Assembly: GCF_030052815.1 (NCBI RefSeq)
Contig: NC_079509.1
Span: 42,526,750 to 42,590,749, forward strand
Source of the DNA: Hevea brasiliensis
Lineage: Eukaryota > Streptophyta > Magnoliopsida > Malpighiales > Euphorbiaceae
Direction of reading: 5' to 3'
Length of the DNA: 64,000 bases
Positions 21,385-33,100 of the stretch are shown piece by piece; within the stretch, counting starts at the first letter, position 1, and every line of letters begins with the position of its first letter. The notes beneath the pieces were generated by a model. The model ran no database searches and was not told the origin of the DNA. It saw nothing but the letters and a program-made list of their open reading frames with translations. The position numbers were made by a program, and so were the translations under genes.

Positions 21385-24300
21385 GTAACACCCTCCCGAT
21401 AACCACTCCGTACATTCTACTGTTACGTTGACCTGTGTCGGTCCTGACATCTAGAATATCCTGAAAAATATTTAAACTAAATACAGTAACCATAATTAAC
21501 TCAAATATTAATAAGAAAAATTTAGTAAAAATTTTAGAAATAAAATACAACCAAGTGAAACGCAGGTGCCCAAGCGATGGGTAATCGAGGGAAGTTGCGA
21601 TTCGCAACGAGGAGCCCTAGACCGATGGGAAAAATTATAAAATTATTTTTGTGACTCCAGAGAAGGGTAATTGAGGTTCCCATGGCATTAGAATGCCAAG
21701 AAAATACCTAGAAAAATTTTTCTATCTGCAGACATAATTTTGACCCGTTAAGCCAAACGGAGGGCATTTTGGTCATTTCGCCTTCAGAGGTGATTTTTGG
21801 CCAACTTGCCCAGTTGAGTAAATAAATATTGTGACATAAAATATGAATAAATATTGTTGAAAATTGAATTGAAAATGATTAGAAAAGAAAAGGAAAGAAA
21901 AATCCATAAAAAGCAATTTATGACATCTTTATGATGTCACTTATAAGTCCCCACCAATTGCATTCAAACAAGCATCTTTAAAACACTTAAAAGGGACAAA
22001 ATAAAGACTAAAGGAAATTCAAAACGTGATCAGCTCCTTCTTCCCAAATTCTGCAAAGACCATAGCCAAGAGAAACCCTCCATTTTCTTCATCAATCAAG
22101 CTTGCAAATCTCTCAAACCTCACCTCAAAACCCTAAGTCACTTTCATTAAAATTTATCCTAGCACCTTGCATGACCTTTTGGCAGCCAAGAAAAGGAAAG
22201 GAAGTGAAGATTTAGCTTGGAAAAAATTGCCTACAAGAGGTTAAAGTGAGGTTAGTGCTACAAATTTCATTCTTCTTCTTTTAAACTTAGTTAGAACATC
22301 ATTTGAGCTAAGAAATTGCAAGGAATTGAAGTAAATTACATGTGTTATGGTACTTTAAATTTTTAGCAGCCCTATGAGAGTATGAGGTTGATTGTTTAAC
22401 AAACTTAGAGTGGTTAGAAATCATGGTTAAGGTATTAAAATACATGAAGATTGAACTAAGTATGTTAGACAAGGTTTATGAGTAAACTTAGTTGAACATT
22501 AGGGTTTGGGAAGGTGAAATGGTGACTTAGCTTTGGAAATGGTTAGAGGACTTTTTAATGGTCAATTAGTGACCATTTTAGGTAGGTTGACCCTAATTAG
22601 AACTGAAAAATGGGATGGTAAAGTGAAAGTATAAATCGCCCTATGGACAAGAAAGATAGGGATTGAAATTTCAGTCCCTTTGCACTGCCATAACTTGGGC
22701 TGTGCTTGTCCAATCGATGTTTGGCCAATTGGACATGAAACTAGGCTTATAATGGCACATTTTTGCTGAAGAAACCATGCCCAAAAGACCAAAGCAAAAG
22801 GGTCAAAACTCAGCCACAATCCGGAACCCTGAAACTGCCTCTGCAGAATTTGACCAAATGAACAGTAACTGTTCATTTGGCCATAAGTTACTGTAGATTT
22901 GGTCAATTGGTCTGAAATTTTTACAGCAACAAGTTGAGACATAGACAAACAACTTTCATGAAGGAACCTACCCAAATTATGGCCAGAACCCATTCAACCA
23001 AGTGACTCAAGTCACTGTTCATGCAATCAGATATGGTAAATTTCTGCAGACTGCATATCCGACAGCTTGGGTTTTGAGCCATATCTGGAGCTACAAAACT
23101 CCAAATGGAGTGATTCAAAAAAGGAAATTCAACTAGACAAAATAAGGAACAACTTTCATGTTTTACATTTCTTCAAATTCCAACAGTAACAGTGTCCAAT
23201 GGAACAGTGAAGTTATGGTACAAAATCTGAAAAATCTGCTCCTTTGGTTTAATGCTTAGAAATGGTAAAAACACTTAATGCCAACAAGTTTTAAACACCA
23301 AATGTGGTATGTTGGGAGTGTCAAAGTCAATGTACACCTTTTTATTCTAAAAGTCAACATTTTTGTTGACCAATGATGAATAGTAACACCAAAAAAAGTT
23401 GAAATTCACAAATTGACGAATTTAAGAGTTTCAAATGCCCTAGTATACCTAACAAGATTGGTTTGGATAGTTTAGCATGCCAATAGGGTTCGATTAGCGA
23501 TCGCACATGGCAAAAATGCCATTCGTGATTTCATGGCTTTTAGCCATTCGACTTTGCATTGAGACTTGGCCTTGTGCTCGATATTATTTACGACTTGTTA
23601 GTCGCTGCACACCGGAGATGCATATGTGACCGATGGTGTGACGGCCGAGGTACTAGGTACCCAAAGGCGATTTACCGTTATCCACCCGATCGTCTAGTGT
23701 AGGTTACTTGGGCAACCAAATGAATGAAAATGAGCAATGTAGAAGAAATAAAGGAATGAATATACAAATACATGACAAACAAAACATGCACATGCAATAC
23801 ATATTTATATCTACTATTTTCTTTTATTTTATTATTGCACCACTAAGCATTATTGCTTAGCGTGTTGCTTTTGCCACGCGTAGGTACTGGAGATCCCGAT
23901 CGCGAGCCCAGTAGACCACAGACTGGGTGAGTCCATCCGGCAGTTCTGCTCAGTGTCCGTGTCACCTCGTCACCTGCAGTGCATTGGTAGGACACTAGAT
24001 GTCATTTTGTCATTTTGTAATTAAATTTTTATTTCTCATATGTATTTGGGATTTATGTAATGTATTTTGAGCTTATTGTAAATAATAAAGATTTATGATC
24101 ATGTATGGTATTAATTTGAGTATTTAATCGTTGTTTATATATGAGAACCCTGAGAAAGGGATGTTTTGAGCAATGAAAAGGTTGTTGAGACCTGAAATTG
24201 AAAAATTGTTGATATCTTGATATTGAGTTTTGTAATGATATTGGAGTTGAGAATGAATGAAATTGTATATTGGAAGTGTTTTTAACAGTTCAAGAACAGT

Positions 24301-24508
24301 TTTCCATTTTTAGCCTACTCACGGATTTTCTTTAAAATTTTCGGAACCTTAAATGAATGATACTTTTGATGAATGGTTTAAATAAATTGTATTTCATAAA
24401 TTATATGCAAAAGCATTGTCTAAATTAATTGAGGAATATTAGAGTGTGCCGGTACACCAGGTGGCATTACTTACTCGGGTATACTGTACACGGGTAAGGG
24501 GTGTCACA
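21385..24508 (+). repeat. 3' LTR of element B
   Basis: Copy of 13509-16635. Long stretches are identical, but the first ~100 bp contain a tight cluster of G-to-T differences (21425-21487), and several CAG/CTG sites are altered (for example near 23490). Palindromes at 21921-21939 and 22854-22880. Confidence 0.95.
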
Positions 24509-24513
24509 CATTG
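24509..24513. repeat. Target-site duplication of element B, right copy
   Basis: CATTG just after GGGGTGTCACA. Five bp is the usual Ty3/gypsy length. Confidence 0.93.
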
Positions 24514-25116
24514 TCTCAGCGATAGCTTTTCATTACTGTCGCAGGTAGACAGACGGACAGGGCAGTAGACTAGGCTGCCAGTGTATTCAGCGAGAGATCA
24601 TCGGGTATATGGAGTATACCACATTTTGCATTTTGTACTGTAATGTATATTCACTGTATGTATATGTTATTCTTGATTTTGAGCAGTTGTAAATTAAAAT
24701 TGTACGTTGAAGTTGTAAAATAAATTATGAGTTATTTTGACTTGTAAAATTTTGTATTATATTTCTTTTATCTCATCCTTTGAAAATACTGAAAAATTAT
24801 TATGGAGTTGAGATTGAGAAATATATATGAAGTGCTTTTTACAGGTTTTCTGAAGAACTGTTTTATTCAAAATACAGAGGGCACTCCGCCAAAATTTTTA
24901 CAGAAATTCCTAATAATTCAAATGTGTTATCTCTTTCACTTAAGTTCAAAAAATTTTTTTAACACCTGTAAATAGCGCTCACCACTGTAAAAAGAAGTAA
25001 GAAAAGTTTTAAAATCCCTTGTAGTGTATTTAATGGGTTATTAGTAGACGAAGTTGGTAATTTATTAGGTATATTACGGAATCATGTTATGCCTTACAGA
25101 GGAGTAGGGTGTGACA
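24514..25116 (+). repeat. 3' LTR of element A, right part
   Basis: Continuation of the LTR after element B and its TSD, beginning TCTCAGCGATAGC and ending GTAGGGTGTGACA. It aligns with 2745-3349 of the 5' LTR. Confidence 0.93.
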
Positions 25117-26245
25117 ATATGCCCTAGTAGACCTGGTAAGATTGGTTTGGATAGGTTGGCATGACAATAGGGTTTTGATAACAGTACTACATATGGCATC
25201 ATGCCATTCTGTAATTTATTGCTTATGTGGCCATTTCGTGATTTTATGGTTTTAAGCCATTGTGACACTATTGTGATACTTAGCCTCGTGTCTAATATTT
25301 ATTACAGCTTATTAGCTGTTCTGTTGCACACCGGAAGACACAATGTGACCGATGGTGTGACGGCCTGAGGTACTTGGTACCCAGTGTCAGTTTACTCGTT
25401 TATCCAGTCCAGTCGACTAGTATGGGTTACTTGGGCAATCAAAATAAATCTTACCAAATTTTAATTAAATAATTAACATAAAAAGTATCAGATTACTGCA
25501 AATAATTGCTAGAAACTCGGTCTGTATAAATTGTCAGCATACACTTTGCATGTTTATTTCTTTTTAGTTAATTTTGTTTTATTATTGGCACCACTAAGTA
25601 GTATTGCTTAGTGCATTGCTTTTGCCATGCGTAGGTACAAGAGATACAGAGCGTGAGCCTAGTAGACCCCAGACTGGGTGAGAGTCAGATCTGCCAATGT
25701 ACTCTGTCACCTCTCATCTACAGTGTATTTTGGTAGGGCGCTAGGATTCTCTTTTGTATTTTTGCAAATAGTATTTTGTATTTAGATCTTCATGTCATCA
25801 TGTAAATTATAAACACTTGTATTAGTTTGTATTGTAAATTAATAAAATTAAGTATTATCTTCATAAATTTGAGTTCGAATTGAATTATATATGATACGAA
25901 TTGAATGAATGAAAATTGTTAAGAAATGTTTAGATGATATTGATTATTTGGAGTTGAGAATGATTGGAAAAATATTTGGAAGTATTTTCCACAAATTTCA
26001 AAGAACTGTTTTCTCCATTTTTAGCCAGCACTCTGCCGGATTTTTCGAAAAATCTTCGGAACCTCAAATAAATTTAAGATTTCAATAAATGATGTAACTG
26101 ATATCAATTTCATAAGTTTCATTTAGTGACCCATAAATAAATAAGTTTTGAAATAATAAATATCAATGAGTTAAGATCTGGTGTTCCGGCATACTGCGTG
26201 GCATATCTTGCTCGGCTACACTGTAGACGGGTAAGGGGTGTCACA
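25117..26245 (+). repeat. 5' LTR of element C, right part
   Basis: ATATGCCCTAGTAG...GGGGTGTCACA; aligns with 36539-37678 of the 3' LTR. Element A entered between these parts at about base 1890 of the LTR. No gene. Confidence 0.92.
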
Positions 26246-26250
26246 TTTAG

Positions 26251-26262
26251 TGGTATCAGAGC
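26251..26262 (+). other. Primer-binding site of element C
   Basis: TGGTATCAGAGC, 5 nt after the LTR end. Confidence 0.92.
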
Positions 26263-26373
26263 ATTGGTTTAGGCATTTCTAGGCCTAGATATAGTGCATA
26301 CCATTGCATTGCATTTGTAAGTGTTAAGGTGACACTGATGGAGATCTGTTTGTTTTCTTATTTTGATTAGGAT

Positions 26374-27605
26374 ATGGATCTTGCTTCTCAAATAGCAATT
26401 GATAAAGAGGTGGAGAGTCATACTCCACCAAGGGCTGAATCAGGAGACAGGGGAGAACCTGCTCCACCAGCAGCTGAGGCACTTGCCCAAACTCAGTTTG
26501 CGTTATTCCAACAAATGACTGAATTGTACCGACAAATGATGGGGGCAATTCTACCACCACAACCACAGCCATAACCTCCGCCACCACCACAGAAGTCCCA
26601 TCTAGAAAAACTACAAAAACATGGGGCTGTAGATTTCTTTGGGAAGAAGGAGGATGACCCCATGACAGCTGAAAATTGGCTTGATAGAACTGGAAGAGTG
26701 TTGAAACAGCTTCATTGCACCCCAGAGCAGAACCTGGAGGGTGTTGTGTCCCTACTCCACGATGATGCATACCAGTGGTGGGACACAGTATCCAGTGAGG
26801 TGCAGCCAGATCAGATCACCTAGGATTTCTTCCTCATAGAGTTCAGGAAGAAGTATGTTAGTAAGGTGTACCTAGAAGAGAGAAGAAGAGAATTTATTAG
26901 TCTGAGGTAGAAGCAACTATCAGTGACAGAATATGAGCGTGAATTTGTCAGACTGAGCTGGTATGGGAGGGAGATAGTCCCTACAGAAGCTGAGAGATGC
27001 AGAAGGTTTGAAGAAGGGCTAAATGACAATATTAAGGTCATAATCACAGCATTGGATATCGGATTTCACTAAATTAGTTGATGTTGCATTAAAAGTAGAA
27101 AGAGTCAGAATAAATGAGCAGAATAGAAGGAAAAGACAGTAGAAGAGGGGTCTAGGTCAGTGAAGTTCATCCTCTGCTCCTAGTAAGAAGTTTAAGGGTC
27201 CTCCTACTCAGAGTTCGGGTCAGCCTCAAGGTTAAGGTCAGTCCCAAGGGCCCAGACCACAGTTCACACCTAGGAGAGGCTAGTCCACCCCATCAGTGGG
27301 CAGCTTTCCAGAGACGGTGTTCAGGGGACAAGCCCAGCATCTTCTGCCTATCCATATTGCCAGAAGTGGCATAAGGGGGAGTGTTAGCGAGTGACTAGTG
27401 CTTGCTTACGATGTGGGTCTACAGAACATCAGATCAGAAACTGTCCAAAGAGGACTGCTACAGCTGCCCCAACACAAGCAGATAAGCCTGCCCCTGCACC
27501 TCAAAGGGGTAGAAAGTCTGGTAAATCTAAGGCAGTTGGTCCATCATAGAGGCCTACATCTGAGTCAGCCGAGAGGTCAGAGTACCTGCTAGAGCTTATT
27601 CCATG
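26374..27605 (+). pseudogene. gag: gag, element C
   Basis: The ATG at 26374 gives MDLASQIAIDKEVESH. The frame is open to a CAA-to-TAA-like stop at 26572, then continues past it with a Pro run, HLEKLQKHGAVDF, the capsid block DDAYQWWDTVSSEVQ (near 26761-26805), a stop in place of Trp near 26821, EERRREFI and the ERCRRFEEGLNDNI block. The zinc knuckle CLRCGSTEHQIRNC lies near 27401-27442, after a CQKWHKGEC stretch. It shows the normal gag layout of this sub-lineage; damage is mainly point stops plus a few indels. Confidence 0.88.
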
Positions 27606-28088
27606 AGAGCCCAGGAGGAGCAAGACGCCCTAGATGTCATTAGGGGTGCGTTCTTCCTTTACACTTTGCCTGTGCATGCATTGGTGGATCCAGGATCTAC
27701 CCATTCATATATCTGCATCAAGCTACCCGTAGAGAGGGGAGTCTTAGTAGAGGAAAGTGACCAAGACATTCTGGTCACTAATCCATTAGGCCATAGTGTG
27801 ATAGTGAATAAGGTGTATAAAGGTTACCCGTTGAGGATTTAGGGGTATGAATTCTTGGCAGACCTAATTGAATTGTCCTTCCACGAGTTTGACGTGATTT
27901 TGGGAATGGACTAGTTGTCATGTCATCAGGTAATAGTGGACTATAGATTGAAGAGGATTTCATTGAAAACTCCTCAGGGTAATGAGATCACAGTCATGGG
28001 TGAAAGGACAGATTTCCTATCTAATGTCATTTCAGCCACAGTTGCAAAAAAATTGATGAGAAAAGGCTATAAAGCCTAGCTAGCACAC
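27606..28088 (+). pseudogene. pro: Aspartic protease, element C
   Basis: [21 protein letters not shown] near 27677-27735 (active-site region), then DILVTNPLGHSVIVNKVYKG. A stop replaces Gln after YPLRI (27840). FDVILGMD is followed by a stop in place of Trp (27912). Confidence 0.87.
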
Positions 28089-28278
28089 GTGGTTGATACT
28101 AGGCAGGCTAAGCCAGACCTGTGTGATATACCTACAGTAAGAGACTTCCCAGATGTGTTCCCTAAAGAATTGCCTAGTTTGCCACCAGAAAGGGAAGTCG
28201 AATTTGCTATTGAGGTAATGCCGGGTACAACTCCAATTTATATTGCTCCTTATAGAATGGCACCCACTAAATTGAAGG
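28089..28278 (+). pseudogene. pol: RT N-terminus, element C (cut by solo LTR D)
   Basis: [36 protein letters not shown] and [11 protein letters not shown], then the frame is cut by D at 28279. It resumes at 31905 with [15 protein letters not shown] once one copy of the GAAGG duplication is skipped. Confidence 0.88.
28274..28278. repeat. Target-site duplication of solo LTR D, left copy
   Basis: GAAGG before TGTGACACCCC; the second copy is at 31900-31904. Confidence 0.93.
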
Positions 28279-29334
28279 TGTGACACCCCTTACCCGACTA
28301 CAGTGTAGCCGAGCAAGTTATGCCACTCAGTGTGCCAGAGCACTATATTTTATCTTAATTCATTTTTATTCTTCCTTTTGAATATAACTTGTGAAATATA
28401 ATTTATTTAAGCCATTTATCGAAATTATAATTTATTTAAGGTTCCGAAAATTTTAAAGAAAATCCGGCGGAGTACCGGCTAAAAATGGAGAAAACAGTTC
28501 TTCGGAACCTGTGAAAAACACTTCCAATATTCATATATTCGTATTCAATTACTCTCAAACTCCAATAATCATCATCTCAACATTTGTCAACCATTCATTT
28601 CTCAATTTCAATTCTCAATCATTCATCTCATTTGATAGTCATGTAACAATCACAGATCAATATTCACTTTTCCATTTACAAACACAAATTTGCATTATTT
28701 ACATGGAAATCAAAATACATTACATAAGTTTCATTACATATGAGAAAATCAAAATTTATTACAGAATGCCAAAATGACACCTAGTGTCCTACCAATGCAC
28801 TGCAGAAGTTGAGGTGACACGGACACTATGCGTAATCGTGAACCGCCTTACCGAATCGTGGTCTATCGGGCCCTCTGTCCAAATCTTCGCACTCACGCGT
28901 TGCAAAGCGACGCTAAGCATAAAGCTTAGTGGTGCCAATAATACAAGAAAATATAATATGCAAATAAAAATAATAATTTCCTTGCTATTGTGTTCATAAG
29001 AAATGAATAATTACTAACTTATTGTTTAGTCGAGGGCTAATCATGTTTTATGATATTAACTTCTTCATGCATTTCGTTAATTGTTTTCTTCATGATCTTG
29101 AGCTTCTTTGTATTTTTGTAATCATTCCTGATACTTAATTTTCGTATTTTCTTTAATAATCAGTTCAATCACAGTTATACTTTTCCATGCCCAAGTAACC
29201 TATACTGGACAACTGGACTGGATAACGGGTCGTTGGCACTGGACACCGCGGTGCCTTGGGCCGTCATACCATGGGACGCAGAACGTCAACCACGTATGCA
29301 GTCAGTATGGCTAAAAAGCCATGATATCACATAA

Positions 29335-29402
29335 TTGGCATAAAAGCCATGAATACGGGCATAAAAGCCATGAATATAAAGCCATGAATACGGCATAAAG
29401 CC
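29335..29402. repeat. Short tandem repeat (GCATAAAAGCCATGAATAC)
   Basis: Three to four imperfect copies of a 15-20 bp unit in the D LTR. In the other LTRs only one or two such GGCTTT...AGCC units are seen here. Confidence 0.7.
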
Positions 29403-29529
29403 TTTCCTTTCGCAGTACTGCTAAAACAATACCCTATTGGCATGCCAATCTATCCAAACCAATCACATTAGGCCTACTAGGGCATTTTGCACTTTTAAGT
29501 TTCACAATTTTTGAATTTCAAGTTTTCAT

Positions 29530-29871
29530 GTCACTATTCATTTCATTAGTCAACTAAAATGTTGACTTTTGCATAAACAATAGGTACATTGGTTTTGACA
29601 CTCCCAACATACTACATTTTGCATTCAAAACTTGTTGGTTTTAGTCACTTTCTCAAAGCTTAGGTCATTTTGGCAAAATTGCCAATTTTTTGGTTTTGGT
29701 GTCACTATTCACCTCATTGGTCAACAAAAATGTTGACTTTTGAATAGAAAATAGGTGTATTGGTTTTAACACCCCAAACATACCACATTTTGTATTTAAA
29801 ACTTGTTGGTATTGGTTGCCAATACCATTTCTAAGCTTAATGCTAATTGAACAAAATTTTCAGATTTGGTG
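29530..29871. repeat. 171-bp tandem duplication inside LTR D
   Basis: GTCACTATTCA at 29530 and again at 29701, followed in both by CTCATT/TTCATT, a GTTGACTTTTG stretch and AAAACTTGTTGGT. The LTR of B has one copy only. Confidence 0.8.
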
Positions 29872-31899
29872 CTTCATCTTTACTGTTCCATTTGTTATTT
29901 TTACAGTGGGAATTTGAGGAAATGGTAAACATGAAAGTTGTTCCTTATTCTGTCTAGTTGAATTTCATTTTTTGAATCACTCCATTTGGAGTTTTGTAGC
30001 TCAAGTTATGGCCAAAATAAGTTTACTGTTCACGTGCACTATTCATGCTGAGATTTTGGGTCTGGTAGATTTTTGGTCCAACTTTGGTCAGTAATTTGAT
30101 AAAGTTAAGTTCATAATTTGGTCTAACTTTCTTCATATGAAATGTTCTACCATACCTTAGGTTTCCATCGGTTCAAGAATCGCCTAAATCCGAGTTTTCT
30201 AGAGAGAGTTATAGCCATCCAAATATTACTGCTCAAGTGAAAATCTGTAGAGTTGCAGGTTTGATAACTTAATTTTGCCCAATAATTTGAATGGGTTAAT
30301 GGCATAATTTGGGGTGATGTTCTTCATGAAAGTTGTTTGTCTATATCATATCTTGTTGCTGTAAAAATTTCAGGTCAATTTGACCATTCTACAGTGAGTT
30401 ATGGTCAAATGAACAGTTACTATTCATTTGGTCATTCTGCAGGGGCTGTTTGCAGGGTATCCGGATTGGGGCCAATTTTTGGTCCTCTTGCTTTGGTCTT
30501 TTGGGCATGGTTTTTTCAGCAAAAATGTGCCATTATAAGCCTAGTTTCATGTCCAATTGGCCAAACACCAATTGGACGAACACAGCCAAGGATATGGCAG
30601 TCCAAGTGGACTGAAATCTCAGCCATCATGCTGCTGTCTTTAGGCAGCCTACCATTCCACTTTGCCATGCCATTTTTCAGTCCAATTTATGGTCAACATA
30701 CCTCAAATGGTCACTAATTGACCATTAGAATGTTCTTTAACCAATTCATAAGCCAAGTCAAATTTTCATTCCTAAACCCTAGCTAAATTTCAAAGTTTTC
30801 ACAATTTCCCTAATTTACTCTTTCATTCTCTCTATATATATATATGTATACACTTTAAACATAATCTCCAATTCACTCTAAGTCCATTAATACAATCAAA
30901 CTCATTCCTTCCTAGGGCTGCCGAAAATTCATGTACACATACACATGGGTTTGGTTCATTTATTTCACAATTTCTTACCTATTACACATCTCTAATATGG
31001 AATTAATGAGTTTTAAATACATATGTGCACTAACCTTTAAGTGGCAGAATTTCTCCAAGCTTAACTTCACTTTTCTTGTACTCTCTTGGCTGCCAAACAC
31101 TTCCTCTAGGTCCAAGGATTCATTTTAGTGTTGGGGTCTTGAGGAAATATGGTGAGGAAGCATGAGAAATGAAGCTTTTGTTTGAAAATCAATGGAGGGA
31201 GAAGAGGGAGAGATTCACATCTTGAGGAAGAAGAAGAAGAAGAAGAGCAGCTGGTTTTTAATTCCTTTGGCCTTCATTTTGTCTCTTTTATTAGTTAGTC
31301 ACTTGGTTGTTTGAATGCAATTGGTTATAGTTCTTAATGACATCATCAAGATGTCATAAATGAGCCTTTCTTTGATTTTTCTTTTCTTTTCATCACTACT
31401 CAATTTCAATTTAATTTTTAGTAATATTTATTCATATTTTAGATCATAATAATTATTTACTCAACTGGACAAGTCGGCCAAAAATCACCTCTGAAGGCGA
31501 AATGACCAAAATACCCTCCGTTTGGCTTAACGGGTCAAAATTGTCTGTACCGATTGAACAATTTTTCTAAATATTTTCTTGGCATTCTAATGCCATAAGA
31601 ACCTCAATGACCCTTCTCTGGAGTCCCAAAAATTATTTTATGAATTTTTCCCCTGGTCTAGGGCTCCTCGTTGCGAGAACCGCAACTTCCCTCTGATTAC
31701 CCATCGCTTGGGCACCGGCTCATTTGACTTAGTTGTATTTTATTTCTAAAATTTTTACTAAATTTTTCTTGTTAATATTTGAGTTAATTATGGTTCCTGA
31801 CTTTAGTTTAAATATTTTTCCGGACGTTCTAGCTGTCCGGACCGACACCGGTCACCAAAACAGTAGAATGTACGGAGTTACTACCGGGAGGATGTTACA

Positions 31900-31904
31900 G
31901 AAGG
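31900..31904. repeat. Target-site duplication of solo LTR D, right copy
   Basis: GAAGG after GGAGGATGTTACA. Confidence 0.93.
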
Positions 31905-32690
31905 AGCTGAAAATCCAGTTACAGGAATTATTGGAAAAGGGATTCATACACCCCAGTGTGTCATTATAGGGAGCTCTGGTGCTGTTTGTGAAGAAGAAGG
32001 TTGGGACCTTAAGATTGTGCATTGATTACCAGCAGTTGAACAAAATAACTATGAAGAATAAATATCCGTTGCCCAGAATTGACGATCTCTTTGATAAGTT
32101 GAAGGGAGCTGGTGTATTTTCAAAAATTGATCTCAGATCAGGGTATTATCAGCTGAGGGTAAAGGATGTAGATGTGCCTAAAACTGCATTTAAGACCCGG
32201 TATGGGCATTATGAATTATTAGTGATGCCGTTTGGGTTAACAAATGAACCAGCAGGATTCATGGACCTTGTAAACTGTATTTTCCATCCATATTTAGATC
32301 GATTTGTAGTGGTCTTTATTGATGATATTCTGGTGTATTCTAAGACCAGGGAAGAACATGATGAACATTTAAGGATTATTCTGCAAACCCTGTAAGAAAA
32401 GAAGCTGTATACTAAGTTGTTCAAGTGTGACTTTTGGATGAGTGAGATCTCCTTCCTTGGACACATAGTATCAGCTGAGGAGATTAGAGTGGATCCCAAG
32501 AGGATAGAAGCAGTGATGGAATGGAAGCCTCCCAAAAATACAACTGAGATTAGAAGTTTCTTGAGGCTAGCTGGGTATTACAGAAGATTTGTGAAGGGGT
32601 TCTCTCTCATATTTGCTCCAATGACCAAGTTGTTACACAAGAATGTGAAATTTGGCTAGAACAACAAGTGTTAAGCCAGTTTTGAGAGGC
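31905..32690 (+). pseudogene. pol: Reverse transcriptase, element C (after D)
   Basis: Continues the RT frame: LLEKGFIHPSVSL, stop, [65 protein letters not shown] and the active site [13 protein letters not shown] near 32310-32345 (both Asp kept). Stops at 31967, after LQTL (32393) and near 32657. Connection-domain blocks [17 protein letters not shown] follow. Confidence 0.9.
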
Positions 32691-33100
32691 TGAAGGCTAT
32701 GTTGACAGAGGCACCAGTGTTAACACAGTTGATGTCGGGAAAGGACTTCGTGATCTATAGTGATGCCTCACATAATGGGTTAGGGTGTGTTCTGATGCAA
32801 GAGGTGAAAGTGGTTGCCTATGCTTCCAGGCAGTTAAGGCCACATGAACAGAACTACCCTACTCATGATCTGGAGCTAGCAGCAATTATCTTCGCACTGA
32901 AGATATAGAGGCATTATTTGTGTGGTGAAAAGTGCTACATATATATAGACCACAAAAGTCTAAAATACTTGCCAACCCAGAAGAAGCTCAACCTTAGACA
33001 GAGGCGATGGATTGAGTTCCTAAAGGACTATGATTGTGTCTTAGACTACCATCCTGGGAAGGCAAATGTAGTTGCTGATGCCTTGAGTAGAAAGTCCATC
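32691..33100 (+). pseudogene. pol: RNase H, element C
   Basis: [15 protein letters not shown] near 32756-32800, [18 protein letters not shown] near 32836-32890, a stop in place of Trp (32906), [18 protein letters not shown], and the ending [18 protein letters not shown] near 33045-33096. The Asp/Glu/Asp layout of the gypsy RNase H is recognisable. Confidence 0.9.

Larger units (their letters stand above)
13509..24508 (+). mobile_element. Element B: full-length Ty3/gypsy chromovirus, 11.0 kb
   Basis: Complete structure: LTR 13509-16635, primer-binding site, gag-pol, polypurine tract, LTR 21385-24508, flanked by TSD CATTG. The LTR lengths (3127 and 3124 bp) and long identical stretches point to a recent insertion. 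In contrast, gag-pol is broken by many 1-2 nt gaps; many of these fall at CAG/CTG trinucleotides and may be consensus errors. Same family group as C, D and F. Confidence 0.95.
1..25116 (+). mobile_element. Element A: Ty3/gypsy chromovirus, 5' end outside window, interrupted by element B
   Basis: LTR retrotransposon on the plus strand. Its left LTR is cut by the window edge. Order seen: LTR, primer-binding site, gag, protease, start of RT, start of integrase, a second copy of that whole block, then full integrase, polypurine tract and 3' LTR. The 3' LTR is split by element B at 13509-24508. The right edge at 25116 abuts the LTR of element C, so A inserted into C. The five bases after A are ATATG; the matching TSD copy should lie left of the window. 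Gag lacks its capsid part, RT is mostly gone and many stops are present, so this copy is dead. Clade (Tekay-like) is inferred from the long LTR and the integrase tail. Confidence 0.93.
28279..31899 (-). mobile_element. Element D: solo LTR (minus strand) in RT of element C
   Basis: 3621 bp bounded by TG...CA and a 5-bp TSD. Read on the minus strand it starts TGTAACATCCTCCCGG and ends GGGTAAGGGGTGTCACA, like the LTR of B. It has no primer-binding site, coding region or polypurine tract, so it is a solo LTR left by recombination between the two LTRs of a full element. It is about 0.5 kb longer than the LTR of B, partly from an internal 171-bp duplication. Frames inside (for example 30337-30717) have no known product. 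Confidence 0.93.

Noticed and set aside
22562..22993. 143-codon minus-strand frame in the 3' LTR of B
   Set aside because: The 5' LTR copy is broken in the same frame; it is the same LTR stretch that is open by chance in D.
24514..25116. Considered as a separate short solo LTR
   Set aside because: It continues the A 3' LTR exactly across element B and its CATTG duplication.
30337..30717. 126-codon plus-strand frame in solo LTR D
   Set aside because: It lies antisense to the LTR, matches LTR sequence of other elements where it is not open, and has no recognised domain.
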